From Buttiauxella brennerae ATCC 51605 (GTDB taxonomy: Bacteria > Pseudomonadota > Gammaproteobacteria > Enterobacterales > Enterobacteriaceae): DNA of 64,000 bases. The stretch covers positions 92,339 through 156,338 of the forward strand of contig NZ_LXER01000032.1 in assembly GCF_001654925.1 (NCBI RefSeq). The letters are read 5' to 3'. A model generated the notes under the pieces. It was not told where the DNA came from, ran no database searches, and saw only the letters and a program-made list of their open reading frames with translations. The translations under genes were made by a program, and so were the position numbers. Shown one piece after another: positions 55,288-64,000 of this stretch. The first letter of the stretch is position 1; every line of letters begins with the position of its first letter.

Positions 55288-57131
55288 TTATTGCTACCGC
55301 CGGGCACGTTGACCACGGCAAAACAACCCTGTTGCAAGCCTTAACCGGCGTGAACGCCGACCGTCTGCCGGAAGAAAAAAAGCGCGGCATGACCATCGAC
55401 CTTGGCTATGCGTACTGGCCACAACCCGATGGCCGAATCCCTGGTTTTATTGACGTGCCTGGGCATGAAAAATTCCTCGCCAATATGCTGGCAGGTGTCG
55501 GCGGCATCGACCACGCGCTGTTAGTGGTCGCTTGCGATGACGGCGTCATGGCGCAAACGCGCGAACACCTCGCCATTTTGCAATTAACCGGGAAACCATC
55601 GCTGACCGTCGCGTTAACCAAAGCCGACCGGGTGAGCGACGATCGCATCGCGCAAGTGCGCGAAGCCGTGCTGGAAACGCTTAATGGGTTCGGCTGGCAA
55701 GATGCGACTTTATTTGTCACCGCGGCCACCAGCGGCACCGGAATTGACGAACTACGTGAACACTTACTGGCGCTGCCAGAACGCGCACATCCACGCCAGC
55801 ATCGTTTCCGACTCGCTATTGACCGTGCTTTCACGGTAAAAGGCGCAGGTCTGGTGGTCACAGGAACGGCACTAAGTGGTGAAGTGAAGCCAGGTGATTC
55901 ACTGTGGCTTACCGGTGCCGACAAACCGATGCGCGTGCGTGGTTTACATGCACAAAACAGCACAACCGACACCGCGTTTGCCGGGCAGCGTATTGCGCTC
56001 AATATCAGCGGTGATGCTGAAAAACTCGATATTAATCGCGGTGACTGGCTGCTGGCAGAACAGCCTCTCCAGCCGGTCGAGCGTGTGATTGTCCAATTGC
56101 ACAGCCACGCGCCGCTGCAACAGTGGCAACCGCTGCATATTCACCATGCCGCAAGCCATGTCACCGGGCGCATTTCACTACTGGAAGACGATCTCGCCGA
56201 ACTGGTTCTGGATACTCCGCTGTGGCTTGCAGACAACGACCGCCTGGTGCTGCGCGATATCAGTGCCCGCGTTACGCTCGCAGGTGCACGCGCCATTCTT
56301 CTGCATGCGCCACGTCGCGGCAAACGCCAGCCTGCATTTCTCGCCTGGCTACAGCAGCTCAAACTCGCTGCAAACGACCAGCAGGCGCTCGACACCCACT
56401 TGCAGCGCAGCGCCGTTACGCTCAATGACTTCGCCTGGGCGCGGCAACTGACAGCTCAAGGCCAGCAGGAACTGCTTGCCAGAACTGACTATCTTCGTGC
56501 GGGCAATAGTTTGCTCAGCGACGAAATGGCAGCACGCTGGAAGCAAAAACTGCTCGATGCTCTGGAGCGTTATCACCAGCAACACGACGACCAACCCGGC
56601 CCTGGGCGCGAGCGCTTGCGCCGCATGGCGTTACCCGGTGAAGACGAACCACTGGTTCTGGCATTGATCGAAAAAATGCGCCAGGAAGGGTTACTGGCGA
56701 GTCGCCAGGGCTGGTTGCATTTGCCGGACCACAAACCAGGATTCTCAGCGCAGCAGTTGGCCATCTGGCAAAAAGTTGATGCCCTATTTGGTGATGAGCC
56801 CTGGTGGGTGCGCGACCTTGCACGGGAAACACAGCAAGATGAACAAGCCATGCGCCAGCTTCTGCGTTTTGCCGCACAGCTTGGGTTGGTGACGGCGATC
56901 TTAAAAGATCGTTATTACCGAAACGATCGGATTCAGGTATTCGCAAATTTGATCCGCGAACTGGATCAAACGCAAGGTGCCACCAGCGCGGCAGATTTCC
57001 GCGACTGCCTGGGTGTGGGTCGTAAACTGGCGGTACAGATTCTTGAGTACTTTGACCGCATCGGTTTTACCCGCCGTCGCGGTAACGACCACTTACTGCG
57101 AGATAAGGCGTTGTTTCAAGCCGATAAGTAG
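55284..57131 (+). CDS. selB: SelB, selenocysteine-specific elongation factor
   Basis: This 615-residue translational GTPase has G1 [10 protein letters not shown]3 DVPGHEKF and G4 TKADRV, then beta-barrel domains and four C-terminal winged helices (from about residue 380) that bind the SECIS hairpin of mRNAs. It delivers selenocysteyl-tRNA to UGA codons. The pair selAB is conserved in E. coli. Confidence 0.97.
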   Translation: MIIATAGHVDHGKTTLLQALTGVNADRLPEEKKRGMTIDLGYAYWPQPDGRIPGFIDVPGHEKFLANMLAGVGGIDHALLVVACDDGVMAQTREHLAILQLTGKPSLTVALTKADRVSDDRIAQVREAVLETLNGFGWQDATLFVTAATSGTGIDELREHLLALPERAHPRQHRFRLAIDRAFTVKGAGLVVTGTALSGEVKPGDSLWLTGADKPMRVRGLHAQNSTTDTAFAGQRIALNISGDAEKLDINRGDWLLAEQPLQPVERVIVQLHSHAPLQQWQPLHIHHAASHVTGRISLLEDDLAELVLDTPLWLADNDRLVLRDISARVTLAGARAILLHAPRRGKRQPAFLAWLQQLKLAANDQQALDTHLQRSAVTLNDFAWARQLTAQGQQELLARTDYLRAGNSLLSDEMAARWKQKLLDALERYHQQHDDQPGPGRERLRRMALPGEDEPLVLALIEKMRQEGLLASRQGWLHLPDHKPGFSAQQLAIWQKVDALFGDEPWWVRDLARETQQDEQAMRQLLRFAAQLGLVTAILKDRYYRNDRIQVFANLIRELDQTQGATSAADFRDCLGVGRKLAVQILEYFDRIGFTRRRGNDHLLRDKALFQADK

Positions 57132-57213
57132 CGGGTGATCAGGCCTGTATCGAAGCGATTCACGCTGAGATTATGGCGATTTACCTGGCCGCGATGTAAT
57201 GGCTCTGACAGGC

Positions 57214-57236
57214 AGCCTCTCGTAATGAGAGGCTTT
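57214..57236 (+). terminator. Weak terminator after selB
   Basis: GCCTCTC, loop GTAAT, GAGAGGC, then only TTTC. It is 83 bases after selB. The rest of the gap 57132-57358 becomes AT-rich toward the next gene. Confidence 0.5.
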
Positions 57237-57358
57237 CAGAGAAAATGATTTAAAATTCGTCTAAATATCTAATTCCGTTGAGCTTACTGACGCACTTCAC
57301 GTTTTTTTCTTTGCGCATAAAGGAGTATTAATAAATCTCAATGACGGAGGTTTACTCA

Positions 57359-58438
57359 ATGGATTTTATGGAAAAATTAAACACATTATCAGCAAAAATA
57401 AAGCAGCAAGCTGGTGCGATTCAAACTGAAGAAGCAACGAAAACCGCGTTTGTCATGCCATTTATCCATAACGTATTGGGCTACGACGTCTTTGATCCTA
57501 CAGAAGTTGTGCCAGAGTTCATCTGTGATGTGGGAACTAAAAAAGGTGAAAAGATTGATTATGCTATTTTTAAAAATGGCGAAGTACAAATTCTTATTGA
57601 ATGTAAAAAAATTGGCGATGACCTTAATCTAAATCATGCCTCACAGTTATTCAGATATTTCCACGTTACAAATGCGCGTATATCCATTTTGACTAATGGT
57701 CAGGTTTATAAATTCTTCACCGATCTTGATTCACCTAATAAGATGGATGAAAAACCCTTTCTTGAATTTGACTTACTCGATATTGATGAATATGTTTTGC
57801 CGGAATTACGAAAACTCACTAAATCCGCATTTGATGTTGAATCAATAATTAATGCTGCAGGTGAGTTAAAGTATGTAAGTCAAATTAAGAAGATAATTAA
57901 TACTCAATTTACCACTCCAGATGAAGATTTCGTAAAATTCTTTGCCTCACGGGTTTATGACGGAATCATCACGCAAAAAGTCCGCGACTCATTCACAGAG
58001 TTAACAAAAAAAGCGACCAGTCAATTTCTTAACGACCAGATAAATGAAAGGCTGAAATCAGCCATGAGCGGTGTACAAATCCCAGCAGTCACACAGGATA
58101 CCGTAACGGGTTTGGAACCTTCCGAACCTGAGGTTTCTGATGAAAGTGAAATCCAGACCACAATTGATGAACTGGAGGGCTATCACATCGTTAAAGCTAT
58201 CGTGCGAACAGTTGTTGATGCGGGTCGCATTAGTCAGCGAGATACGAAAAGCTATTTTGGTATTTTGCTTGATGATAATAATCGCAAACCTATCTGTCGC
58301 CTGCATTTCAATCGCACTCAGAAATATATCGGCATTTTTGATGAGGATAAAAATGAAACACGCCATCCAATTTCAACCCTGGATGACATTTACCAGCACG
58401 CCGATATTTTGAAATCAACAGCCAGTTTGTACGATTAA
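57359..58438 (+). CDS. Stand-alone type I restriction N-terminal-like nuclease protein
   Basis: This 359-residue protein has a PD-(D/E)xK core KIDYAIFKNGEVQILIECKK (about residues 60-80, with Asp, Glu and Lys in place), like the N-terminal domain of HsdR. A helical middle and a C-terminal beta-rich domain (SYFGILLDDNNRKPICRLHFN) follow. There is no helicase. The ATG at 57359 is set by GGAGG eight bases upstream. It is markedly AT-rich compared with selB and aldB and has no partner gene. A role in defence is inference. Confidence 0.82.
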   Translation: MDFMEKLNTLSAKIKQQAGAIQTEEATKTAFVMPFIHNVLGYDVFDPTEVVPEFICDVGTKKGEKIDYAIFKNGEVQILIECKKIGDDLNLNHASQLFRYFHVTNARISILTNGQVYKFFTDLDSPNKMDEKPFLEFDLLDIDEYVLPELRKLTKSAFDVESIINAAGELKYVSQIKKIINTQFTTPDEDFVKFFASRVYDGIITQKVRDSFTELTKKATSQFLNDQINERLKSAMSGVQIPAVTQDTVTGLEPSEPEVSDESEIQTTIDELEGYHIVKAIVRTVVDAGRISQRDTKSYFGILLDDNNRKPICRLHFNRTQKYIGIFDEDKNETRHPISTLDDIYQHADILKSTASLYD

Positions 58439-58456
58439 ATCCGTTTCAATTGATAT

Positions 58457-58478
58457 CCTTTCCCTGTTCAGGGAAAGG
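58457..58478. repeat. Hairpin between the nuclease-like gene and aldB
   Basis: CCTTTCCCT and AGGGAAAGG form a nine-base stem with loop GTTC between convergent genes. There is no T-run, so termination is uncertain. Confidence 0.55.
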
Positions 58479-58493
58479 ACATCTCGCTTCTCG

Positions 58494-60032
58494 TTAGAAC
58501 AACCCTAACGGCTTATCTGAATAACTCACCAGCAGGCATTTCGTTTGCTGATAATGCTCCAGCATCATCTTATGGGTTTCACGCCCGATACCGGATTGCT
58601 TATAACCGCCAAACGCTGCATGTGCCGGATAAGCATGGTAACAGTTGGTCCACACACGCCCCGCCTGAATGCCACGGCCCATTTTGTACGCCAGGTTACC
58701 ATTACGGCTCCAGACACCGGCACCCAACCCGTATTCCGTATCGTTCGCCAGCTCCAGCGCCTCTTCCATGGTTTTGAACGTCGTCACCGCAAGAACCGGC
58801 CCGAAGATCTCTTCCTGGAAAACACGCATGTTATTTTTGCCGAACAAAATGGTGGGCTCGAGGTAATAACCGGCTTTCAAATCCCCTTCCAGCGCTTTAC
58901 GACGCCCGCCGGTGAGCACATCAGCGCCCTCTTTCTTACCGATATCAATGTAATTCAGGATGGTTTCCATCTGCCCTTGCGACACCTGTGCGCCCATTTG
59001 GGTGCGAGCGTCCAGCGGGTTGCCGCTGCGGATGGATTCCACGCGGCGAATAGCGCGTTCCATAAAGCGTTCGTAGATTGATTCCTGCACCAGCGCACGG
59101 CTCGGGCAGGTACAGACTTCGCCCTGGTTGAAGGCAAACAAGGCAAAACCTTCCAGCGCTTTGTCGAAGAATGCGTCCTCTTCATCCATCACGTCAGCGA
59201 AGAAGATATTCGGGGATTTACCGCCAAGCTCCAGCGTCACCGGAATAATGTTTTGCGTCGCGTATTGCATGATCTGTTGGCCCACTTCCGTGGAACCGGT
59301 AAACGCGACTTTGGCGATGCGTTTTGACGTCGCCAGATATTCACCAATTTCGCCACCCGCTCCGTTCACGACGTTGATAACGCCAGGCGGCAACAAATCG
59401 CCCACCAGTTCCATCAACAGCAAAACAGAAAGCGGTGTTAAACGCGCGGGCTTCAGCACAACGCAGTTTCCTGCCGCCAGTGCCGGAGCCATTTTCCAGC
59501 TCGCCATCAGCAGCGGGAAGTTCCATGGAATAATTTGTGCCACCACACCCAGCGGTTCGTGGAAGTGGTACGCCACGGTATCGCCGTCAACTTCACTGAT
59601 CCCACCTTCTTGTGCGCGAATACAGGAGGCAAAATAGCGGAAATGGTCGATAGCCAGTGGCACGTCGGCACCGCTGGTTTCACGAATCGGTTTGCCGTTA
59701 TCCCAGGTTTCTGCCGCGGCCAGCAGCTCGATATTCTGTTCCATGCGGTCAGCAATTTTAAACAGGATATTGGCGCGGTCCTGGACGGACATAGCGCCCC
59801 AACCAGCTTTCGCTTCATGTGCCGCATCTAACGCCAGGTCGATATCGCCTTTGCTGGAACTTGCTATCTCGCACAGCGGCTGGCCAGTGACAGGGGTAAG
59901 ATTCTCGTAGTATTTACCGTCGACCGGTGGAACCCATTGGCCACCAATAAAGTTGTCGTAACGGGGTTTAAGTTTGAGCGGGAAACCATACTCGCCCGGG
60001 ATAATTCGGGTATCGGGAGGATTATTTGTCAT
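58494..60032 (-). CDS. aldB: AldB, aldehyde dehydrogenase
   Basis: AldB oxidises acetaldehyde and other short aldehydes, mainly with NADP. The ATG at 60032 gives 512 residues, as in E. coli, beginning [20 protein letters not shown]. It has the catalytic Glu in LELGGKSPN and the catalytic Cys in [16 protein letters not shown]. In E. coli it is controlled by CRP and Fis in stationary phase. Here it is divergent from the ROK gene. Confidence 0.98.
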   Translation of the reverse strand: MTNNPPDTRIIPGEYGFPLKLKPRYDNFIGGQWVPPVDGKYYENLTPVTGQPLCEIASSSKGDIDLALDAAHEAKAGWGAMSVQDRANILFKIADRMEQNIELLAAAETWDNGKPIRETSGADVPLAIDHFRYFASCIRAQEGGISEVDGDTVAYHFHEPLGVVAQIIPWNFPLLMASWKMAPALAAGNCVVLKPARLTPLSVLLLMELVGDLLPPGVINVVNGAGGEIGEYLATSKRIAKVAFTGSTEVGQQIMQYATQNIIPVTLELGGKSPNIFFADVMDEEDAFFDKALEGFALFAFNQGEVCTCPSRALVQESIYERFMERAIRRVESIRSGNPLDARTQMGAQVSQGQMETILNYIDIGKKEGADVLTGGRRKALEGDLKAGYYLEPTILFGKNNMRVFQEEIFGPVLAVTTFKTMEEALELANDTEYGLGAGVWSRNGNLAYKMGRGIQAGRVWTNCYHAYPAHAAFGGYKQSGIGRETHKMMLEHYQQTKCLLVSYSDKPLGLF

Positions 60033-60220
60033 GTGAGTCTCCATGTCGGTTTGCACTCTCAAGCGTAGTCCCCGCTGCTGGTTTCTTCGCCAGTGTTTAA
60101 GCGCTTTACGACACAGGTCACGGATTAATAATCGAATGATTAGGACTAATCAGTCAGCAGGCTATTGGTTTTGATACATACTTAAAGATTACTTTTCCCG
60201 TTTCGCTAAAAGGAATATTC

Positions 60221-61090
60221 ATGCGCCTGTTTATAGGTTTCGATGTAGGCGGCACCCATGTAAAGCACGGGTTGTTCACTGAAGAAGGAGAGGTGCTGAT
60301 TGCCGAAGAATATGACACTCATTATGACAAACAGCAGTTTCTCGATGCCTGGCAAAGCGTGGTGGCAGGCTATCGGCAGCACAACGAAATCGCCGGTGTC
60401 GCCGTCAGTTTCCCCGGATACATCAACCCCCATACCGGCAATGTCCCCAAAGCAGGCGCTCTGGAATTTCTTGATGGCTGCAATTTGCTGGAGATTTTTG
60501 GCGAGCTGACCGACCTTCCGGTCACGGTTGAAAACGATGCTAACTGTGCAGCACTCGGCGAGATGTGGCTGGGTGCGGGCAATGAATACGACTCGCTGGT
60601 GTGCGTGACGATTGGTACAGGCATCGGCGGCGGCATTATTGTGAACCGCGAACTCATGCGCGGCTCGCACTTCCGGGCCGGTGAATTTGGTGTGCTGCCG
60701 GTGGGAAAATATGGTGAAGATATGCATCAACTGGCGTCAGCCAAAGGGCTGATGGATGCATGCCGCCGTGAAATGAATATCCCGGCCGATGAGAAAATCC
60801 GTGGTCAGGATATTTTCGCCCGCGCCGAAACGGACTTACATATTCAGGGTGTTATCGACAATTGGGTGAAGTACCTGGCGCGCGGTATTTATAGCGTGGT
60901 GTCGCTGTTTGATCCGCAGGCTATTTTGCTCGGCGGTGGTGTCAGTACGCAGCCAATGCTGTACCCGATGCTTGAACGCCATCTGGAAGGGTTTAAATTC
61001 TGGGATGTACTGAAAGTACCGATTCGCCCGTGCAAACTGGGGAATAAAGCCGGCATGCTCGGTGCCGTTTGGCTGGCAAAACAGAAATAA
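60221..61090 (+). CDS. ROK-family sugar kinase or regulator-like kinase
   Basis: This 289-residue ROK protein has a phosphate loop FDVGGTHVKHG, VENDANCAALGE with the catalytic Asp, TIGTGIGGGIIVN and LLGGGVSTQP. The Cys-rich zinc motif usual in glucokinase and NanK-type members is not visible, which fits the beta-glucoside kinase (BglK) subgroup. AAAAGGAATATTC precedes the ATG. No sugar gene lies beside it, so the substrate is unknown. Confidence 0.85.
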   Translation: MRLFIGFDVGGTHVKHGLFTEEGEVLIAEEYDTHYDKQQFLDAWQSVVAGYRQHNEIAGVAVSFPGYINPHTGNVPKAGALEFLDGCNLLEIFGELTDLPVTVENDANCAALGEMWLGAGNEYDSLVCVTIGTGIGGGIIVNRELMRGSHFRAGEFGVLPVGKYGEDMHQLASAKGLMDACRREMNIPADEKIRGQDIFARAETDLHIQGVIDNWVKYLARGIYSVVSLFDPQAILLGGGVSTQPMLYPMLERHLEGFKFWDVLKVPIRPCKLGNKAGMLGAVWLAKQK

Positions 61091-61097
61091 GCCGGAT

Positions 61098-61124
61098 AAA
61101 AAAAAGCCCGACGAGTAGTCGGGC
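61098..61124 (-). terminator. Terminator, minus-strand direction
   Basis: In the minus strand: GCCCGAC, loop TACTC, GTCGGGC, then eight T residues. It reads in the direction of the ompA-like gene, 150 bases past its stop; the ROK gene on the plus strand could also end at this hairpin. Confidence 0.7.
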
Positions 61125-61277
61125 AATGGACGATTATGAAATATTTTTTATATACCCGTCATACTTCGTGCCACACGGGAAAAATGCGCTTACATGCTTC
61201 CAGGTCGCGTCACGAAGTTATCAAGGTAACTTCTTTCTGCACTTTCGGGATTAATTCACTTTCTCAGGGGTGAATGC

Positions 61278-62327
61278 TTACTGCTCGCCAGCAATCTCAA
61301 CCACAACACGGCGGTCTGGAGCCAGGCAATCAATCAGTTGTGACTTAGGCATGCCATCAGCGCAGCTGTTACCCGTCACGGAATCATTTTCACCACGGCC
61401 TTCGGCACGCACGTTCTGAGCTGGTACACCTTGAGCAACCAGCGCGTCGACGACGGCCTGAGCACGTGCAGCCGAAAGCTGTTGGTTGTAATCTGCGGAA
61501 CCCAGGCGATCGCTGTAGCCCACGACTGTTGTTGAGCTGTTTTTCGCCGCTTGCATATCCGGGCTGTTATACAGCTGCTGGATTGCCGCGTGGCCTTCTG
61601 AAGTCAGTTCTGCGGAGTTAAAGCCGAACAGCACGTCAGATTTCAGGTTAAACTTTTTCACTTCAGGTGCTGCAACAACCGCCGCGGCTGGAACCACCGC
61701 CACTGGCGCGTCGTTATGCTGACCAAAACGGTACACCACACCTGCAGATACGGAGCTTACATCGCTGCTCACGCCAATCTGGTTAGAGTTACCGACATTG
61801 CTAACCCACTGGTATTCCAGGCGCCCTGCCCAGTTTTTGGTAAAGGCATATTCAGTACCCACTGCGGCCAATGGGCGAACACCGGTTTCAAAATTGGTAT
61901 GACCCGCGTTGCTGGTTTCTGCACGGTAGCCCATTGCACCCGCACGGCCATAAATATCCCAGTTATCCGTCAAACCGTAGCTCGCTTTCAGAGACAGTTG
62001 CAGACCCTGGCTTTTCATTTTCGAACCCGCAACACCGTTGTTGCCATTGATGCCCATGTTGCCGAGGTAGTCATAGCCACCTTCAACTGCTAACCATGGC
62101 AAAACCTGATAACCCGCAAACACGCCGCCGCTGGTGCTGTCTTTGTTGAAATCGAAGTCGGTCGCGTCGCTTGCGTTGTCGCTGAAGTTCTTGTCGCCAC
62201 TCGCATCAAAATAATGTGACCAGCCCATTTTCGCGCCGCCGTACCAGGTATTCGCGTCTGCCGCAGCAAATACATTAGAAACAGCGCAGGCGTTCAGCAC
62301 GATTAAAGCTACAAGTGTCTTTTTCAT
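61278..62327 (-). CDS. OmpA-family outer membrane porin (paralogue)
   Basis: This 349-residue protein has a signal peptide of about 21 residues ending SNVFA. An eight-stranded beta-barrel (WYGGAKMGWSHYFD...YRFG) is followed by an Ala/Val/Pro hinge (PVAVVPAAAVVAAPE) and a C-terminal peptidoglycan-binding OmpA domain (VLFGFNSAELTSEG, QQLSAARAQAVVDALVAQG, GRGENDSV). The main ompA of enterics lies elsewhere, so this is probably a second copy. It shares strand and neighbourhood with the regulator gene upstream. Confidence 0.9.
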   Translation of the reverse strand: MKKTLVALIVLNACAVSNVFAAADANTWYGGAKMGWSHYFDASGDKNFSDNASDATDFDFNKDSTSGGVFAGYQVLPWLAVEGGYDYLGNMGINGNNGVAGSKMKSQGLQLSLKASYGLTDNWDIYGRAGAMGYRAETSNAGHTNFETGVRPLAAVGTEYAFTKNWAGRLEYQWVSNVGNSNQIGVSSDVSSVSAGVVYRFGQHNDAPVAVVPAAAVVAAPEVKKFNLKSDVLFGFNSAELTSEGHAAIQQLYNSPDMQAAKNSSTTVVGYSDRLGSADYNQQLSAARAQAVVDALVAQGVPAQNVRAEGRGENDSVTGNSCADGMPKSQLIDCLAPDRRVVVEIAGEQ

Positions 62328-62350
62328 ATAATTCCTAGCATATTCCGTTA

Positions 62351-62369
62351 TCTGAGCAAACGACTCAGA
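62351..62369 (-). promoter_or_regulatory. Hairpin in the ompA-like leader
   Basis: TCTGAG, loop of seven, CTCAGA, 24 bases before the start codon. Leader hairpins stabilise ompA mRNA in E. coli; the same role here is inference. The remaining gap 62370-62546 is AT-rich promoter-like sequence. Confidence 0.45.
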
Positions 62370-62546
62370 ATTAAATTACCATAAGTTTGTCGACCCAAAT
62401 GTTAGAGAAGTAGCTCACAGATTTGAAATAATAATATGTTTATTTTTAAACGAATTTATTTTTTCAAACCAGATCATAAGATGCCAATAAACATTGTACA
62501 AAAAATGCTTATTTAACTGATTGATTTAGATAGCCGTGATAAGCAA

Positions 62547-63176
62547 TCAAACTTTTTCAGGCAACTCGCCCATGCTAATTAAATAACTCCCTCTTTTAAT
62601 CTCAAGGTATTCCCCTGTTTTTAAAGACGAAATGACATTTAGCACACTACTGCGCGATAAATGCGTTCTCTCCTGAATATACTCCAGAATAGAGGTGCGC
62701 AGCCTTGTCTCCAGAGGTAACTGAATCATTTCCAGAAGATGATTGCGAATAACAGAATAGGTACGTTGCTGTACGACTAAATCGTCACGGTAAAAAAGAT
62801 AGCTGGTAAAGTAAGATAATGTAATAGATACGTCACGCCACAAGTTCTGTTGGTAAAATATTTGTTGGGCTTTTTGTGCATCGACGCGAAGTATTGTTGA
62901 CTCGGTTTCAACACGCAGCGAATGGCAGTGTAAGGGTTGAAGCGCCTCCGCCAGGCCAAATAAATGGGGATCATAGGCGCTGGCAATAACCAGCCCATCT
63001 GTGGCACGCAGCACGGAGACTTCCCCCTGCATAAAGAGATATAGCTGCGCTTTCTCTTTGTATTCCCAATGTAATTTCTTGCGTGGTGGTGCTTTAATTT
63101 CGTCGCTGACGGGCTTTAATGCTGTGAGCAATCGCGCGATTGAGTCATCCGGTCGGGTGGGTGCAGATAACGGCAT
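62547..63176 (-). CDS. IprA/YaiV-like winged-helix regulator
   Basis: This 209-residue protein has a cyclic-nucleotide-binding-like beta domain (YLFMQGEVSVLRATDGLVIASAYDPHLFGLAEAL) and a C-terminal helix-turn-helix (ERTHLSRSSVLNVISSLKTGEYLEI, about 170-195), resembling E. coli YaiV/IprA. The ATG at 63176 follows AAAAGGAAAAAAG; longer frames are not supported. It is upstream of and on the same strand as the ompA-like gene and divergent from yibI. Control of the ompA-like gene is inference. Confidence 0.83.
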   Translation of the reverse strand: MPLSAPTRPDDSIARLLTALKPVSDEIKAPPRKKLHWEYKEKAQLYLFMQGEVSVLRATDGLVIASAYDPHLFGLAEALQPLHCHSLRVETESTILRVDAQKAQQIFYQQNLWRDVSITLSYFTSYLFYRDDLVVQQRTYSVIRNHLLEMIQLPLETRLRTSILEYIQERTHLSRSSVLNVISSLKTGEYLEIKRGSYLISMGELPEKV

Positions 63177-63190
63177 CTTTTTTCCTTTTA

Positions 63191-63227
63191 GTCTAAATTT
63201 ATAATCATTATAGACACCAGGTCTAAA
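63191..63227. promoter_or_regulatory. Repeated GTCTAAA motif, possible autoregulatory operator
   Basis: GTCTAAA occurs at 63191-63197 and 63221-63227, 30 bases apart, with an inverted TAGAC at 63211-63215 and an AT-rich dyad ATAATCATTAT between. It is 15-50 bases before the regulator start. Confidence 0.45.
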
Positions 63228-63411
63228 GATTAAAAATAAATAAGGCTGAGGCGGAATCTCAGACTGTAACATTTATATATCCAGAAACATTTTATGCCTC
63301 ATTGAAATGAAGTCTGTCAGCTATGACATTTAATTTTAGCCAAGTTAATGCTAGCCAAATGATAATTTAATAATTACATTTTACTGTTCTCATATCACCG
63401 GGGATTTTCTT

Positions 63412-63741
63412 ATGTTTTTAGATTATTTGGCATTAGGTTTATTGTGCTTTGCCGGGCTGGCTGTTTTTTATGGCATTATTGTCATTCATGATATTCCTTA
63501 TGAAATTGCCGTTGAGCGAAACCACCCGCATCAAGATGCCATTCACGCCGCCGGATGGGTCAGCCTGCTAACGCTACATGTGTTATGGCCTTTTATTTGG
63601 ATTTGGGCAATGTTGTACCGCGAAGACCGCGGCTGGGGCTTTCATAGCAAAGCAAATGACAAGGTTGCTGAACTACAAGCCAGGCTCGTACAACTCGAGA
63701 AAAAACTCTCATTACAGGATGGAAATAGCCATAGCGAATAA
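63412..63741 (+). CDS. yibI: YibI, DUF3302 inner-membrane protein
   Basis: This 109-residue protein has two hydrophobic segments ([22 protein letters not shown] and [23 protein letters not shown]) and a helical tail [13 protein letters not shown]. It matches E. coli YibI, encoded beside yibH. It probably forms a partner of the YibH membrane-fusion protein; function is unproven. Confidence 0.94.
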   Translation: MFLDYLALGLLCFAGLAVFYGIIVIHDIPYEIAVERNHPHQDAIHAAGWVSLLTLHVLWPFIWIWAMLYREDRGWGFHSKANDKVAELQARLVQLEKKLSLQDGNSHSE

Positions 63742-63748
63742 TACCCCA

Positions 63749-63810
63749 AATAATTCGGGTTGCAGAAAGCCAATGCGCATGCAACTTGAAGTATGGCGGA
63801 TATATCGCAG
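63749..63810. repeat. Short TTCGAGTTGC-type repeat (family 2) between yibI and yibH
   Basis: ATTCGGGTTGCAG and GCATGCAACTTGAAGTATG are the two ends of the family 2 element with most of the middle deleted. Confidence 0.65.
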
Positions 63811-63839
63811 CAAGATTAATTAGACGATCGGGAATTACC

Positions 63840-64000
63840 GTGGAATTACTACTGATTCTTATTTACACCGCCATTTGTATTTGTATATTTAAAATCTTTA
63901 AAATACCGCTTAATAAATGGTCAGTACCAACAGCAATATTGGGTGGGTTTATTCTGCTAAGCGGTTTAATCCTGACCATGAATTATAACCACCCCTACAC
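63840..64000 (+). CDS. yibH: YibH, HlyD-type membrane-fusion protein (N-terminal part, GTG start)
   Basis: A GTG at 63840 preceded by CGGGA opens a frame that runs off the window edge. It encodes [20 protein letters not shown], then [20 protein letters not shown], which aligns with the start of E. coli YibH, ending at the conserved NYNHPYT. This is the membrane anchor of an EmrA/HlyD-like periplasmic adaptor. Order yibI-yibH is as in E. coli. Confidence 0.9.
   Translation, partial: MELLLILIYTAICICIFKIFKIPLNKWSVPTAILGGFILLSGLILTMNYNHPY

Noticed and set aside
57132-57213. Short open stretch after selB considered as a small gene
   Set aside because: No start with a ribosome-binding site and no recognisable product.

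Overview
The window is chromosomal DNA from a member of the Enterobacteriaceae. Many products (CspA, SodA, GlyS/GlyQ, MtlA/MtlD, AldB, SelA/SelB, RhaA/B/D) match the Escherichia coli proteins in length and, as recalled, nearly residue for residue. The extra operons suggest a plant- or environment-associated genus such as Buttiauxella or Kluyvera; that genus guess is inference only. Relative to E. coli K-12, a block from near 88 min (rhaM to rhaR, rhaT, sodA, yiiM) is joined directly to a block from near 80 min (cspA, yiaF, yiaG, glyS/Q, ysaB, wecH, mtlADR, yibL, yibF, selAB, aldB, yibI/H), with accessory gene clusters inserted between core genes.

Layout. 1-6.5 kb: the end of a type I restriction-modification operon (hsdM 3' end, hsdS, an embedded RhuM-family gene, hsdR) followed by a YgjP/SprT-like metallopeptidase. 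6.5-21.3 kb: an expanded L-rhamnose locus. It holds rhaBAD continuing into a four-gene ABC importer, a lactaldehyde reductase and the mutarotase rhaM, all on the minus strand; the divergent activators rhaS-rhaR; the proton symporter rhaT; and a sugar-isomerase-like gene. 21.5-24.2 kb: sodA with a Fur box, yiiM, cspA with its long cold-responsive leader, and the lipoprotein gene yiaF. 24.5-32.5 kb: a guanidine-use operon (ABC importer, two carboxyguanidine deiminase-type subunits, a biotin-dependent carboxylase). It carries a guanidine-I (ykkC) riboswitch in its leader and a second, guanidine-II (mini-ykkC) riboswitch directly before the carboxylase gene. 32.5-34.2 kb: an aromatic-acid transporter preceded by PcaR/PcaU-like operators. 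34.4-40.8 kb: yiaG, a UspF-like gene, glyS, glyQ, ysaB, wecH and an unknown membrane protein. 40.8-42.3 kb: a GlxA-type regulator coupled to an isochorismatase-fold hydrolase. 42.4-47.7 kb: a 2-ketogluconate cluster (ptxS-like regulator, kguE, kguK, kguT, kguD) with a PtxS-type operator. 47.7-48.5 kb: a higBA toxin-antitoxin pair. 48.5-57.1 kb: yibL, mtlR, mtlD, mtlA with several CRP sites, yibF, selA, selB. 57.3-64 kb: an AT-rich stand-alone nuclease-like gene, aldB, a ROK kinase, an OmpA paralogue, an IprA-like regulator, yibI and the start of yibH.

Two dispersed repeat families run through the window. One is a GC-rich element of the form CCCTCACCCY...CCCTCTCC / GGAGAGGG...GGGTGAGGG. It occurs between genes, and also inside the reading frame of the guanidine/urea carboxylase and at the 3' end of the ABC ATPase gene. 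The other is a longer TTCGAGTTGC...GCAACTTGAA element between genes, one partial copy of which supplies the last codons of rhaR. No tRNA, rRNA, CRISPR array or insertion sequence was seen.
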